A DNA stretch of 64,000 bases from Candidatus Sulfopaludibacter sp. SbA3. GTDB taxonomy: Bacteria > Pseudomonadota > Alphaproteobacteria > Caulobacterales > Hyphomonadaceae. The position numbers and the translations under genes are program-made. Below are positions 8,410 to 17,826 of this stretch, piece by piece. The DNA lies in NCBI GenBank assembly GCA_945888325.1, contig CAMDAC010000002.1, positions 186,001 to 250,000 of the forward strand, given 5' to 3'. Numbering within the stretch: the stretch's first letter is position 1; every line of letters starts with the position of its first letter. The notes under the pieces were generated by a model that was not told the DNA's origin, ran no database searches, and saw only the letters and a list, made by a program, of their open reading frames with translations.

Positions 8410-10506
8410 ATGGACACGATGGACGAAATCCGGGAGACTTTCTTCCTTGAGTGCGAAGACCTGCTTCAGGATCTTGAAACGGGCCTCACCGCCATTCGCG
8501 ATGGCGACCGCGACCCGGAGAAGGTGAACTCGGTTTTCCGGGCTGTTCATTCGATCAAGGGCGGCGCGGGCGCCTTCGCGCTCAACGACCTGGTCCGGTT
8601 CGCACACAAGTTCGAAACCACGCTGGACGAAGTTCGGGCGGGACGGCTTGAGCCTCAGACAGACCTGGTTGCGCTGTTTCTGCGCTCTGCGGATTTTCTG
8701 GCAGATCTGGTGGCCTCGGCCCAATCCGGCGATCAGGTCGATGGCGAGCAAATCGATCACCTGATCTCCGAGCTGGAATCGTTCATCGACAGCGACAATG
8801 CCGCGCCGAGCGCCGAAAACTTTGTCTTCGAACCCATCGCGCTCGACTTCAGTCTCGACTTCGATGCCCCTCCCCCGCCTCCCGCCGAGGACGGCGACTG
8901 GCGCATCACAATCTCACCGCACGAGAACCTGTTTGCGCGCGGAAATGACTCTGTCATGTTGCTGCGGGCGCTCCGGCTTCTGGGCGACTATTCGGTCACC
9001 TGCGACTGGAGCGATCTCTTTTTTCTGGACCATATGGACTGCGAAAAGAGTTACCTGAAATGGTCCCTGACAATGCCCGCCATGGTCACGGAAACCGCGA
9101 TCCGGGAAGTCTTCGAATTCGTCGAAGATGAGTGCGATCTGAAAATCGAGCGGACCGCTGTCAGCAGCGCGCCGCGCCCCGCACCTGTTGAGACGCAGAC
9201 GCCGAGCAAACCGGCACTCGCTGCCTCTCCGCAAGCCTTGCACGAAGATTCCGATCACGGTCCGTCGACGGCCGCCTCCGCAGACGCCAACGGCAAGGAT
9301 GCCGGAAAAGCGCCGAAAGCAACCGTCCGGGTAGAACTCGACCGGGTCGACCGGCTGATCAACCTGATCGGCGAACTGGTCATCAACCAGTCGATGCTCT
9401 CGCAAGCCGTCTTCGATGCCGGGTTCCCCCCGAACTCCCCGCTCGCCGGCGGTCTCGATGAGTTCAAGCAACTCACCCGCGACATTCAGGAAAGCGTGAT
9501 GTCGATCCGCGCTCAGCCGGTTAAGCCGCTGTTCCAGAGAATGTCGCGTATCGTTCGCGAGGCGTCCAACGCTACGCGCAAGGACGTGCGCCTGGTCACC
9601 GAAGGCGAGTCGACCGAAGTCGACAAGATCGTCATCGAACGGCTGTCCGATCCGCTGACCCACATGATCCGGAATGCTGTCGATCACGGCTTGGAATCCC
9701 GCGAAAAACGCGAGGCGGCAGGCAAACCCCGCGAGGGCGTTGTCCGGCTTTCTGCAATGCACAGGTCCGGCAGGGTGATCATCGAGGTGAGCGACGACGG
9801 CGCGGGGATCAACCGCCCGAGAGTGCGTCAGATTGCCATCGAAAAGGGATTGATCTCGGCCGACGAACAATTGACCGACGGCGAGATCGACAACCTCCTC
9901 TTCATGCCGGGCTTCTCGACGGCTTCGGAAGTGTCGAACCTTTCGGGCCGCGGCGTCGGAATGGATGTCGTCAAGAAATCGATCCAGGCCCTCGGCGGCC
10001 GCGTCTCAATCGTTTCCGTCCCTGGCCAGGGATCGTCTTTCATCATCAGCCTGCCTTTGACTCTCGCGATCCTCGACGGAATGGTTGTCCGGATTGCGGG
10101 CCAGACCACAATCATTCCGCTTACGGACATCGTGGAAACCCTCAAGCCAAAACCGGAAGATATTCACTATCTGTCGACCGAAGGGCAAGTCGTCTTCATC
10201 CGGGGCGCGTTCGTTCCGCTGGTGGATGTCGGGGCGACGCTCGGTTACCGTGCCCCCCTGACGAAAGTCGACAACCAGATCGTCGTGCTCACCCAGACGG
10301 AAGACAGTGCCCTCAGCGCACTTCTGGTGGACGAGATCTTCGACCAGCGACAGGTCGTGATCAAAGGTCTCGAAGAAAATTATGGTTCCGTACCCGGAAT
10401 AGCTGCCGCGACCATCCTTGGCGACGGAAGAATTGCACTAATTCTTGACGTTGACCGGATAGTCTCCCGGAAAAGCATGACAGCCGATCTGTCAGAGGCA
10501 GCGTGA
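8410..10506 (+). CDS. cheA: Chemotaxis sensor histidine kinase CheA
   Basis: About 698 residues. The N-terminal HPt domain carries the phosphorylated His at residue 47 (AVHSIKGGAGAF). Next come an acidic, proline-rich linker, a P2-like segment (about 160-245), a variable linker and the dimerisation helices (VRVELDRVDRLINLIGELVI). The ATPase domain has HMIRNAVDHGLE, VSDDGAGI and GRGVGMDVV. The C-terminal CheW-like domain ends near VSRKS. I prefer the ATG at 8410; the frame also allows a TTG two codons earlier. The stop overlaps a possible GTG of cheW. It receives signals from MCPs through CheW and phosphorylates CheY and CheB. Confidence 0.97.
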   Translation: MDTMDEIRETFFLECEDLLQDLETGLTAIRDGDRDPEKVNSVFRAVHSIKGGAGAFALNDLVRFAHKFETTLDEVRAGRLEPQTDLVALFLRSADFLADLVASAQSGDQVDGEQIDHLISELESFIDSDNAAPSAENFVFEPIALDFSLDFDAPPPPPAEDGDWRITISPHENLFARGNDSVMLLRALRLLGDYSVTCDWSDLFFLDHMDCEKSYLKWSLTMPAMVTETAIREVFEFVEDECDLKIERTAVSSAPRPAPVETQTPSKPALAASPQALHEDSDHGPSTAASADANGKDAGKAPKATVRVELDRVDRLINLIGELVINQSMLSQAVFDAGFPPNSPLAGGLDEFKQLTRDIQESVMSIRAQPVKPLFQRMSRIVREASNATRKDVRLVTEGESTEVDKIVIERLSDPLTHMIRNAVDHGLESREKREAAGKPREGVVRLSAMHRSGRVIIEVSDDGAGINRPRVRQIAIEKGLISADEQLTDGEIDNLLFMPGFSTASEVSNLSGRGVGMDVVKKSIQALGGRVSIVSVPGQGSSFIISLPLTLAILDGMVVRIAGQTTIIPLTDIVETLKPKPEDIHYLSTEGQVVFIRGAFVPLVDVGATLGYRAPLTKVDNQIVVLTQTEDSALSALLVDEIFDQRQVVIKGLEENYGSVPGIAAATILGDGRIALILDVDRIVSRKSMTADLSEAA

Positions 10507-10520
10507 GTAAGGAAGTAAAC

Positions 10521-10991
10521 ATGCACGACAAAAACGAGACGCCCCCGATGAACGAGAACAAGTTCATTTCCTTCACGATCAGCGGCCAGACGTTCTGCGT
10601 CGACATCATGGCGGTGCGCGAGATCCGCGGCTGGGCCAAGCCCACGCCCATTCCGCACTCGCCTTCCTATGTGTGCGGTGTCATCAACCTGCGCGGAACT
10701 GTTCTGCCGATCGTGGACCTGGGCGCTCGGCTCGGCATGCCTTCAACCGATCCAACTCCCTCCAACGTGACGATCGTCGTGCAGATCGGAGAGCAGTTGA
10801 TTGGCCTTGTGGTAGAAGCCGTTTCCGACATTCTTTCGCTGAAGGACAGCATCCTTCAACCAACCCCTGAGATTGCCTCGGAAACATCCAAGGCCTTCTT
10901 CAAGAGCCTGGTCGCCCTTGAGGGCAACATGATCCGGGTGATCGATCTGACGACCCTGGCGCCCGCCGCCCAGATGTCGACGGCCGCCTGA
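10521..10991 (+). CDS. cheW: Chemotaxis coupling protein CheW
   Basis: A 156-residue CheW domain linking MCPs to CheA. Family blocks: FISFTISGQTFCVDIMAVRE, the IRGWAKPTPIPHSPSYVCGV strand, NLRGTVLPIVDL and VVEAVSDILSL. A GTG at 10503 overlapping the cheA stop is possible, but the ATG at 10521 has a clear AAGGAAG ribosome site five bases upstream, so I chose it. It is the last gene of the first plus-strand che operon. Confidence 0.95.
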   Translation: MHDKNETPPMNENKFISFTISGQTFCVDIMAVREIRGWAKPTPIPHSPSYVCGVINLRGTVLPIVDLGARLGMPSTDPTPSNVTIVVQIGEQLIGLVVEAVSDILSLKDSILQPTPEIASETSKAFFKSLVALEGNMIRVIDLTTLAPAAQMSTAA

Positions 10992-11293
10992 TTTATCCTG
11001 CGCAGTTTAACCATTCGGTCGGCAGGGCGAATGGACTGTCCGCGCGCGCTTGCCCCAGAAGACTTCCAGGCCGGCTCCCTTCCCTGCTGAAGCGGACCGG
11101 ACTAGCAGCGGATCCGGGCATCGTCCCGGGACGGATCAAGTAAGGACTGCCAGAGTTTCGGGTACCATGCTCCAGGGTACGTAGTGTTAATGCCGATTTC
11201 ACCAATTGGTGCCGCAACGTAACGTCATATCAACGAGAACTGAGATAAACAGCGACGGTGGATCGCGCTGGTTCACGACCAAAGGGACGAAAA
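10992..11293. other. 302-base spacer between cheW and the second receiver gene
   Basis: No gene recognised. A weak dyad (CCGGG, six-base loop, CCCGG) near 11116-11131 could end the cheW transcript but lacks a T-run. A GGGTAC hexamer occurs twice within about 20 bases near 11160-11180. The start of the next gene is set by an AAAGGGACG ribosome site just upstream of 11294. Confidence 0.4.
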
Positions 11294-11680
11294 ATGTCGA
11301 TCAAAGACAGCCTGCGAATTCTTGTTGTCGACGACATGGCTGCCAGCCGGGGCGTTCTTATCAACGGACTCGAACAGTGCGGAATCAAGAACATCTTTTC
11401 CGAAACGACGTGTGACGGCGCGCTGAGCTTCATGCTGAAGACGCCGGTTCACCTGGTCGTCTCCGACTACAACATGCCCGGCAAAAGCGGCCTTGATCTG
11501 CTCAAGGCCATACGCGCCTCAGGACAGCTGCAGCGAACCGGTTTCATTCTCGTATCCGGCACCACTGACTCAACGGTTGTCACCGAAGGGCAGCGCCTGG
11601 GCATGAACAACTTCCTGCCCAAGCCGGTCACTCCGGAAAGCCTGCGCAAAACCGTCGAAGCCGTCGTAGGCCGGCTCTAG
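11294..11680 (+). CDS. Single-domain response regulator, second CheY
   Basis: A 128-residue receiver domain: VVDDMAASRG with the acidic pair at 13-14, phospho-acceptor Asp at about residue 58 in VVSDYNMPGKSG, the switch Thr/Ser in ILVSGTTD, and Lys in FLPKPV. It is the same class as CheY but only distantly similar to the first copy. The ATG at 11294 follows AAAGGGACGAAAA; an upstream GTG at 11258 lacks that support. The downstream small gene starts two bases after its stop, so the pair is probably co-translated. It may be the target of that small protein (inference). Confidence 0.88.
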   Translation: MSIKDSLRILVVDDMAASRGVLINGLEQCGIKNIFSETTCDGALSFMLKTPVHLVVSDYNMPGKSGLDLLKAIRASGQLQRTGFILVSGTTDSTVVTEGQRLGMNNFLPKPVTPESLRKTVEAVVGRL

Positions 11681-11682
11681 TC

Positions 11683-12060
11683 GTGCTCGCCGAGAACGTG
11701 ACTTCACGCTTCGAACCGGAGGTTGCGCCGTCCCTGCTGCTGGCGCGGCTCGGATCGATTTTCCGCGAGCTCGAACATACCTGCAATGACTTTCAGGAAG
11801 CGCTGTCTTCCAGTCTGCAGTCAGACACATTCCTGACCGCATCGCTGATCAGCCGCCTGCAGGAAATCGACCGGGTCTCGCAGACACTGGGGTCGATTGC
11901 GGCTTTCACGAGCGCGCTGGAAACGGCCCCTTCCGGTGATGTGATCAACATTGGCAAAGCGCTTGACCAGGTGCGCCTCCATGCCGTTCGCGAGGCACTG
12001 TGCGGCCTCAGCGTTCCCTATGCCGAGAGCGATGTGCCAGCTGGAGCCGAATTGTTCTAG
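11683..12060 (+). CDS. Small helical protein with DxxxQ motif, candidate CheZ/CheT-like CheY phosphatase
   Basis: A 125-residue, mostly helical protein starting with GTG two bases after a cheY-like stop. Residues 20-80 are predicted long helices. Within them is IDRVSQTLGSI, giving Asp63-x-x-x-Gln67, the catalytic signature of CheZ (Asp143/Gln147 in E. coli) and of the short rhizobial CheT. The C-terminus GAELF is separated from the helices by a flexible stretch, which is also the CheZ plan: a tail peptide that docks on CheY. No CheZ is otherwise visible. Overall similarity to CheZ is too low for me to be certain; it could be an unrelated che-linked protein. Confidence 0.5.
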   Translation: MLAENVTSRFEPEVAPSLLLARLGSIFRELEHTCNDFQEALSSSLQSDTFLTASLISRLQEIDRVSQTLGSIAAFTSALETAPSGDVINIGKALDQVRLHAVREALCGLSVPYAESDVPAGAELF

Positions 12061-12256
12061 GCTTGCAGGCGCACCATGCTGCGTCTCGATCGATCCACCC
12101 ACTGATCATCGCCTTCGCGTTCCGCCGAGACCAAGGCGCCCCTCCCCCGCCCCAGAATCAAACGGCACGCTGGCAGCCGCCCGGCTTGCGCAAAGCGTTC
12201 GCGCACGCCGTGTCCGGCACGCCGGATTTGTTTGTGGGTGGTCTGAGGCGGCCGCC

Positions 12257-12820
12257 CTAGAAGAGTTCGGCCGATCCCTCGTCGACCGGAACTGGCACCG
12301 CGCGGGCGCGTTCGGCGATCATCACCTCCGGCGACGTCGACTCAAGGAGCATTTGTCCCGCACGACCATCCGTAGGCCAGAAGCGTACCCGCCGCGCGCG
12401 ATTGCCGCCGAGACTTTTTGCGACGCACGTAATGCCTTCGTCGGTCAGAAACCGTGTCGCGAACTCGGCGTTCTGAGCGCCCACATCGTTGAGACTCTTG
12501 ATGACGTGCGCGCCGCCGAAAAGTTTCGCCTGCAGTCGCGAGCGTGCAGCGCCGTTCTGAAGCAAGCCGTTGATCAGAAGTTCCATTGAGTTGACGCCGT
12601 AACGCATCGAATCTCCGCACCCTTCACCGCCCGGCAAAAGGAAGTGGTTCATCCCGCCGACACGGGCGAGAGGATCCCAGATGCAGGTCGCGACGCACGA
12701 ACCAAGAATGGTCGTGTAGATCACGCCCGGATCCCGGCTCACGCCGTGTTCGCCCTGGATTACATGGACCAGCCGTTCACGGCGTGGCGGGGGGGCAGCA
12801 GGTGATACGGCCTGGCTCAT
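12257..12820 (-). CDS. cheD: Chemoreceptor glutamine deamidase CheD
   Basis: A 187-residue CheD. The catalytic Cys is in TTILGSCVATCIWDP (about residue 42) and the His in GGMNHFLLPG (about 59). The MELLINGLL, KLFGGAHVI and GGNRARRVRFWPTDGRA blocks follow. It deamidates specific Gln residues in MCPs. The C-terminus ends AELF, the same four residues as the small DxxxQ protein encoded convergently 200 bases away. It is the last gene of a minus-strand cheR-cheB-cheD group, 121 bases after cheB. Confidence 0.93.
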   Translation of the reverse strand: MSQAVSPAAPPPRRERLVHVIQGEHGVSRDPGVIYTTILGSCVATCIWDPLARVGGMNHFLLPGGEGCGDSMRYGVNSMELLINGLLQNGAARSRLQAKLFGGAHVIKSLNDVGAQNAEFATRFLTDEGITCVAKSLGGNRARRVRFWPTDGRAGQMLLESTSPEVMIAERARAVPVPVDEGSAELF

Positions 12821-12941
12821 GCGCGCGATCCATTGGTTTTCGGCTGGATATGAGAAAGTTGCTTCAGCTTTTGCAAGCCGGGCTTTTGCGGAGTGGGCCG
12901 CAGGTGTTCAAGCAGCAAGGGGCTTGGGACAGCAGAAGTCA

Positions 12942-13958
12942 TCACGCCGCTCCCCTGCCTTCAAGCGCGCAGAGATCGAGCGCTGCTTGTCCGATGGCGC
13001 CGAGCGGCAACTGCCGCTCAACCGCGCCGGCCTCAAAGGCTGATTTCGGCATACCATAGACGACGCTGGTTACTTCATCTTGACCTATGGTTTTCGCGCC
13101 GGCCTTGTGCATCCCGAGCAATCCTGCGGCGCCGTCCCGTCCCATGCCGGTCAGTATGACGCCGACTGCCCGGCGACCGTAAACGTCGGCGACAGAATCG
13201 AAGAGGACGTCCACTGACGGGCGGTGGCCATTGACCGTTGGCCCCTCTCGCAGCCTGCAGCGCGGCTGAAGTCCGTTCGCGACTTCAAGGTGGGCCGCAC
13301 CGCCGGGCGCGAGGTAGACGTGGCCGGGCAATAGTGGCGCGCCGTCGCTCGCTTCCTGAACCTTCGGTGCACAAGTCCTGTCGAGGCGCGCTGCGAAGCT
13401 GGCCGTGAAACTCGCCGGCATATGCTGGGTGATGACCGTAGGCGGACAATTCTCCGGGAAAGGTGCCAGGACCTGCATCAGCGCTTCCACGCCGCCTGTC
13501 GAAGAGCCGATGGCGATGATCTTGTTTGCCGGGCGATATCCGGCCTGACGCGGACTGGGGGCTGCGCGGTCTCCCGCTCCCCTAACGTGCGCACGCGCAG
13601 CAGCTTTGACTTTGTCGACCAGGTCCTCGAAGTCGGGCTTGCCGACACAGTCGAAGGCGCCCAGCGCCAAGGCGTCGATCGAGACGGAGGCGCCTGCCTG
13701 CGTCAGGGTCGATACCATGATCACCGGCATCGGCCGCAGCCGCATGATCTTCTCGAGAAATTCGATGCCGCTCATCTTCGGCATCTCGACATCAAGGGTA
13801 ATGACGTCGGGATTGAGTTCCTTGATCGCCGCGCGCGCCTCGATGGGATCGCCAGCCGTGCCGACGATTTCGATGCTGGAATCCGCGGAGAGGGCCGCAG
13901 TTATCAGCCCACGGATGGTTGGGGAGTCGTCGACGACAAGAACGCGGATTTTCTTCAT
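12942..13958 (-). CDS. cheB: Chemotaxis methylesterase/deamidase CheB
   Basis: A 338-residue two-domain protein. The receiver has its acidic pair in [10 protein letters not shown] and phospho-acceptor Asp56 in [12 protein letters not shown]. The methylesterase domain shows the catalytic triad blocks [11 protein letters not shown] (Ser), [19 protein letters not shown] (His) and [13 protein letters not shown] (Asp). It removes methyl groups from MCP glutamates when phosphorylated by CheA. The ATG overlaps the cheR stop (ATGA), so CheR and CheB are coupled. Confidence 0.97.
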   Translation of the reverse strand: MKKIRVLVVDDSPTIRGLITAALSADSSIEIVGTAGDPIEARAAIKELNPDVITLDVEMPKMSGIEFLEKIMRLRPMPVIMVSTLTQAGASVSIDALALGAFDCVGKPDFEDLVDKVKAAARAHVRGAGDRAAPSPRQAGYRPANKIIAIGSSTGGVEALMQVLAPFPENCPPTVITQHMPASFTASFAARLDRTCAPKVQEASDGAPLLPGHVYLAPGGAAHLEVANGLQPRCRLREGPTVNGHRPSVDVLFDSVADVYGRRAVGVILTGMGRDGAAGLLGMHKAGAKTIGQDEVTSVVYGMPKSAFEAGAVERQLPLGAIGQAALDLCALEGRGAA

Positions 13959-14827
13959 CGGCGCGCCCCTGAAAGTTTGTAGACGGTCAGTCCGTCGCTT
14001 TCGTAACCCGCGACATCAACCCGCTCGGAATGGCCGATGTACAGCCTGCCCTCTGGCGTCAGGGCATTCTTGAATCGGTTCCACAGGAACGCCTGGGTGG
14101 TTTCTTCGAAATAGATGACGACGTTTCGGCAAAAGATCGCGTCGAACTGTCCGCGCATCGGCCAATCACCGATGAGATTGAGCTCCTTGAATACGATGAG
14201 ATCACGCACTTCCGGGCGGACGGTCCACATCCCGTCGCGCTCGCCTTCGCGGCCGAGCCAGCGGGTTCTCAACGCGGGCGGAATGGGCGCAACGGCGTCC
14301 TCGCGGTAGCGGCCCGCCTTGGCTTTCGCCACGATGTTGGGATCAATGTCGCTGGCGAGGATGCGAAGATCGTAGCGACCGATGTCCGGGCAAAGTCCGA
14401 GGATCGTCAGAGCCAGCGAGTAAGGCTCTTCGCCGCTCGAGCAGGCGGCGGACCAAAGTCGAACACGGGCTCCGCTTTTCGCCGCCTCGATAAGTCGCGG
14501 GCCAACGCTGGCGCGGAAATGGTCGAAATGATGGGGTTCACGGAAGAACCGGGTGACGTTGGTGGTCAGAGCCGCCATCATCTCGGTACGCTCCCCTGCT
14601 CCCGCAGGGCTGACGGCAAAGGCGCAATATTCGTCGAAGCTGGCGAGGCCAAGCTTTCGGATTCGCTTGGCCAGGCGCGAGTAGACGAGCGTCGCCTTGG
14701 CTTCGGTCAGCGCAATGCCGGTTTCATCCTTCAGGAAGGCAGCAATCTGATCGAAGTTACGCTGGGTTAAAGCGTATTCACCCTCAATCAAGGTTCGGGA
14801 GCGGGGTGAGGCAGCCAAGGGATTCAT
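13955..14827 (-). CDS. cheR: Chemotaxis methyltransferase CheR
   Basis: A 290-residue S-adenosylmethionine-dependent methyltransferase acting on MCP glutamates. It has the N-terminal helical domain ([20 protein letters not shown]), the [14 protein letters not shown] block, the SAM-binding [28 protein letters not shown], and [10 protein letters not shown] near the C-terminus. It heads the minus-strand cheR-cheB-cheD group. Two MCPs of the window carry C-terminal Trp-x-x-Phe tails suited to bind a CheR beta-subdomain. Confidence 0.96.
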   Translation of the reverse strand: MNPLAASPRSRTLIEGEYALTQRNFDQIAAFLKDETGIALTEAKATLVYSRLAKRIRKLGLASFDEYCAFAVSPAGAGERTEMMAALTTNVTRFFREPHHFDHFRASVGPRLIEAAKSGARVRLWSAACSSGEEPYSLALTILGLCPDIGRYDLRILASDIDPNIVAKAKAGRYREDAVAPIPPALRTRWLGREGERDGMWTVRPEVRDLIVFKELNLIGDWPMRGQFDAIFCRNVVIYFEETTQAFLWNRFKNALTPEGRLYIGHSERVDVAGYESDGLTVYKLSGARR

Positions 14828-15032
14828 GCGGCGTACTCAAGCTCCTGCAGCGGCAACAAGAATTATATCGGGATTGGCAAACAGATCCTTACTTTCGTAT
14901 GGATGATGTCCTGCTTTCTGGATTTTGCGGTCTGCATCCGGGTGGCCTCCCTCCGCCGCGCCGGGTCCACATTCGTGGAGGGCGCGGCGGCGGGATACAC
15001 TATGGATGCGGGCTTATCGCTTGCCCTTCGCC

Positions 15033-17252
15033 CTAGAACTCCTGCCAATCGTCGTCGGCCTTGAGTGCGGCGCTGCCGCTATTTGACGCAAACCGGGCAA
15101 CCCGCTCGCGCTGCTGCAGCACGGGTGGGTAGGCGTTGGACTTCGGCTTCGCCTTTGTGCGGGCGTGGGTCTGGGCCGGGGCAATTCCAGTCTGGAAGCG
15201 CGAGACCAGGCTGATCAGTTCTTCAGCTTCCTGGGTCAGGGAGTGGCTGGCGGCCGTCGACTGCTCAACCATTGCGGCGTTTTGCTGCGTCACTTGGTCC
15301 ATCTGGTTTATCGCGGTGTTCACCTCCGCCAAAGCTGACGACTGCTCCTGGGCCGATGCTGCGATCTCAGACACCAGACCGCTGATCTCGTTGACCTTGA
15401 TCACGATCTTCTGCAGCGCCTTGCCAGCTTCGCCGACGAGTTCGACGCCTGTTTCCACGTGCTGCGAGCTTGCCGATATGTGCTGCTTGATCTCTTTAGC
15501 CGCCTCGGAAGACCTCTGCGCGAGCGCCCGCACTTCGGACGCGACGACCGCAAAGCCCCTGCCCGCATCGCCCGCCCGTGCTGCTTCCACGCCGGCGTTC
15601 AGCGCCAGCAGGTTTGTCTGGAAGGCGATTTCGTCGATCACGCCGATAATCTGTGATATCTGCTTCGAAGATTTCTCGATTTCCGCCATAGCGGCGACCG
15701 TTTCCTGCACAATATGACCCGACGCTTCAGCGTCGGAGCGGGTCGTTGCGACAACGCCGTTGGCCTGCTTGGAGCCTTCCGCTGTCTTGCGGACGGTCGC
15801 GGTGATCTCGTCGAGAGCCGCAGCGGTCTCCTCAAGGCTGGCAGCTTGTTGCTCTGTGCGGCGGGAGAGGTCGTCAGAGGCCTGACTGATCTCACCGGCG
15901 CCTGAATGGATGCCACCGGCATTGACGATGATGGTTTTCATCGCGTCCTGCAGCTTGCCCATGGCTTCGTTGAAGTCGCTCCGCAGCTTTTCATACTCGC
16001 CGGGGAATGGCTGGCTGATGCGCGCTGTCAGGTTGCCGTCGGCCAGATGTCCAAGAGCTTCGGCGAGGCCATTGACTACATTCGACTGTTCAGCTGCGCG
16101 CGCAACACGTTCAGCTTCGGATGCTCTGATCCCCAATTCGTTCTGCGTCACGTCAGACGCAAACTTGACGACTCTATATGCCTTGCCCGACGCGTCAGTG
16201 ATGGCCGTATAGGTGGCATCAAGCCAGACTTCTCGGTTGCCTTTGCCAATACGGCAGAAACGATCTTTGGCGAAACCCCCGCCTTTCAGTTTATCCCAGA
16301 ATGCCTTGTACTCGGGGCTGCGAGCATATTCCGGTGTTGCAAACATCGAGTGGTGCTTGCCTCTGATCTCGTCGAGCGAATATCCCATTGCTTGGCAGAA
16401 AGCGGAATTGGCGTCGATGATTGTGCCGTCTATTTGGAATTCTATCATCGCCTGAGAAGATTTGAGCGACTGCACTACCCCGTCGTTAAACCGCGTCTGG
16501 GTAACATCAACCCACTGAAGAACATTGCCCACGTACGCGCGCTTGGCATCGAAAACTGCGCCGACTTCGAGCGCAAACTTCTGTTCACCGACGGTTATAT
16601 CTGTGCGGTGAGGCAGGCGAGAAGGGTCCGAAAGCATCTGGCGCTGGTGCGACGGATTCTTATGGAACATGTCGATGTTGGAGCCGATCACTTTAGACGT
16701 ATCAAATGTGGGCCAAAGAATTTTGAAGGCGTCACCATGCTTCGTCATAAGGTCGATCGTGGCCTTGTTGGCATAAGTGACTTTGAAGTCGCGGTCGATC
16801 ACCATAGTGGCGACCTGAGAGGCTTCAAACGCGGCGCTCTTGTAAGCTGAAATCTGCGAGAGCTCTTCCTGAGCGGTGATGTCGGTGGCGAACTTCACCA
16901 ATTTCACAACCTGTCCGGACTTGTCGCAAATGGGATTGTAGGTTGCCTGAATCCAGACATCCTTCCCGCCTTTGCTGATGCGGCGAAACTTGTCACTGAC
17001 GAATTCGCCCCGGTTCAGGCGATCCCAGAAGTTGCGGTAGTCCGGGCTTGCTGCATACTCAGGTTTGGCAAACATCGAGTGGTGGCGGCCCTCGATTTCG
17101 CTCAACGAATAACCGAACACTCTCAGGAAATTGTCATTGGCTGTGAGGATCGTACCATCCGGCTTGAACTCGATGACCGCCTGCGATCGCATGATCGCAT
17201 TGAAGTAACCCTCAAATTCGACCGTGGGCTTGCCGCCAAACACCTTCAACAT
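15033..17252 (-). CDS. Soluble methyl-accepting chemotaxis protein with three PAS domains (BdlA-like)
   Basis: About 739 residues and no membrane segment, so a cytoplasmic receptor. Three PAS domains (about 15-130, 137-250, 258-375): the first and third share TILTAN/TIIDAN, GYSL.EI.G.HHSMFA and [12 protein letters not shown]-type blocks, as in BdlA-like energy or redox sensors. A HAMP-like stretch (about 385-440) leads into the signalling domain with the hairpin [20 protein letters not shown]. The C-terminus DDWQEF fits the Trp-x-x-Phe tether that recruits CheR/CheB. I chose ATG 17252, preceded by GAGGAG. PAS ligands (heme or FAD) cannot be read from sequence. Confidence 0.93.
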   Translation of the reverse strand: MLKVFGGKPTVEFEGYFNAIMRSQAVIEFKPDGTILTANDNFLRVFGYSLSEIEGRHHSMFAKPEYAASPDYRNFWDRLNRGEFVSDKFRRISKGGKDVWIQATYNPICDKSGQVVKLVKFATDITAQEELSQISAYKSAAFEASQVATMVIDRDFKVTYANKATIDLMTKHGDAFKILWPTFDTSKVIGSNIDMFHKNPSHQRQMLSDPSRLPHRTDITVGEQKFALEVGAVFDAKRAYVGNVLQWVDVTQTRFNDGVVQSLKSSQAMIEFQIDGTIIDANSAFCQAMGYSLDEIRGKHHSMFATPEYARSPEYKAFWDKLKGGGFAKDRFCRIGKGNREVWLDATYTAITDASGKAYRVVKFASDVTQNELGIRASEAERVARAAEQSNVVNGLAEALGHLADGNLTARISQPFPGEYEKLRSDFNEAMGKLQDAMKTIIVNAGGIHSGAGEISQASDDLSRRTEQQAASLEETAAALDEITATVRKTAEGSKQANGVVATTRSDAEASGHIVQETVAAMAEIEKSSKQISQIIGVIDEIAFQTNLLALNAGVEAARAGDAGRGFAVVASEVRALAQRSSEAAKEIKQHISASSQHVETGVELVGEAGKALQKIVIKVNEISGLVSEIAASAQEQSSALAEVNTAINQMDQVTQQNAAMVEQSTAASHSLTQEAEELISLVSRFQTGIAPAQTHARTKAKPKSNAYPPVLQQRERVARFASNSGSAALKADDDWQEF

Positions 17253-17487
17253 GAAAACCACTCCTCGCACGGGCTCATTCGCCCAGAATCGAGAAATAGG
17301 TTTATCTGGTTAATATGCAGTATACTGAGTTTACGATGATTTGAACGTCAAAAAGTACAGGCCGCATTGAAAACATCTAAGAGCATAAAATATTTCACTT
17401 GGTATTTTTTACTTCAGAAATTATCTCTGTCGACTGCAATAGAAATTTTTCCCGAGTAAATTCGGGTTTCGCAGCCTTCAGTTTATT

Positions 17488-17823
17488 CTACTTGCCCGGA
17501 ACAACCTCACCCAGTCGCTCCTGCGAATGGAAAACACGCTTCAGGGCTTCGCGCGCGTCATGCAATTCGAGTCGCTTGCCAGATAGCTCGGCCCGGCGAA
17601 CGGCGATGTCCTTGATCACCTTACCGACATGTCCATGCGCTTCGGCCAGCAGGTGAGCATCTATGCCCGCCCTGCCCTCATCCATGGAATTCAGAGCGCC
17701 CACAAGCGCGCTGATCGCGCGCTCAATCCGCTCTACTTCCAGCTGCAGCATGCGCACGTGCTGCTCGGCGCTCTGGCGTTTCAGGGCTACGATCTTCTGC
17801 AGGACATCTTTCTTTGACGCCAT
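17488..17823 (-). CDS. Small coiled-coil protein, candidate FliJ-type export chaperone
   Basis: A 111-residue, highly charged, almost entirely helical protein with heptad-like spacing, starting ASKKDVLQKIVALKRQSAEQ. Position (three bases after flhB), size and coiled-coil content fit FliJ, the escort protein that links FliI to FlhA in the flagellar export apparatus. No diagnostic FliJ motif is visible to me, and no other FliJ candidate is seen in the window. Could also be an unrelated coiled-coil protein of the flhB operon. Confidence 0.55.
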   Translation of the reverse strand: MASKKDVLQKIVALKRQSAEQHVRMLQLEVERIERAISALVGALNSMDEGRAGIDAHLLAEAHGHVGKVIKDIAVRRAELSGKRLELHDAREALKRVFHSQERLGEVVPGK

Positions 17824-17826
17824 CGG

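Noticed and set aside
11116-11131. Intrinsic terminator after cheW
   Set aside because: The stem is only 5 bp and no T-run follows; too weak to list as a terminator.
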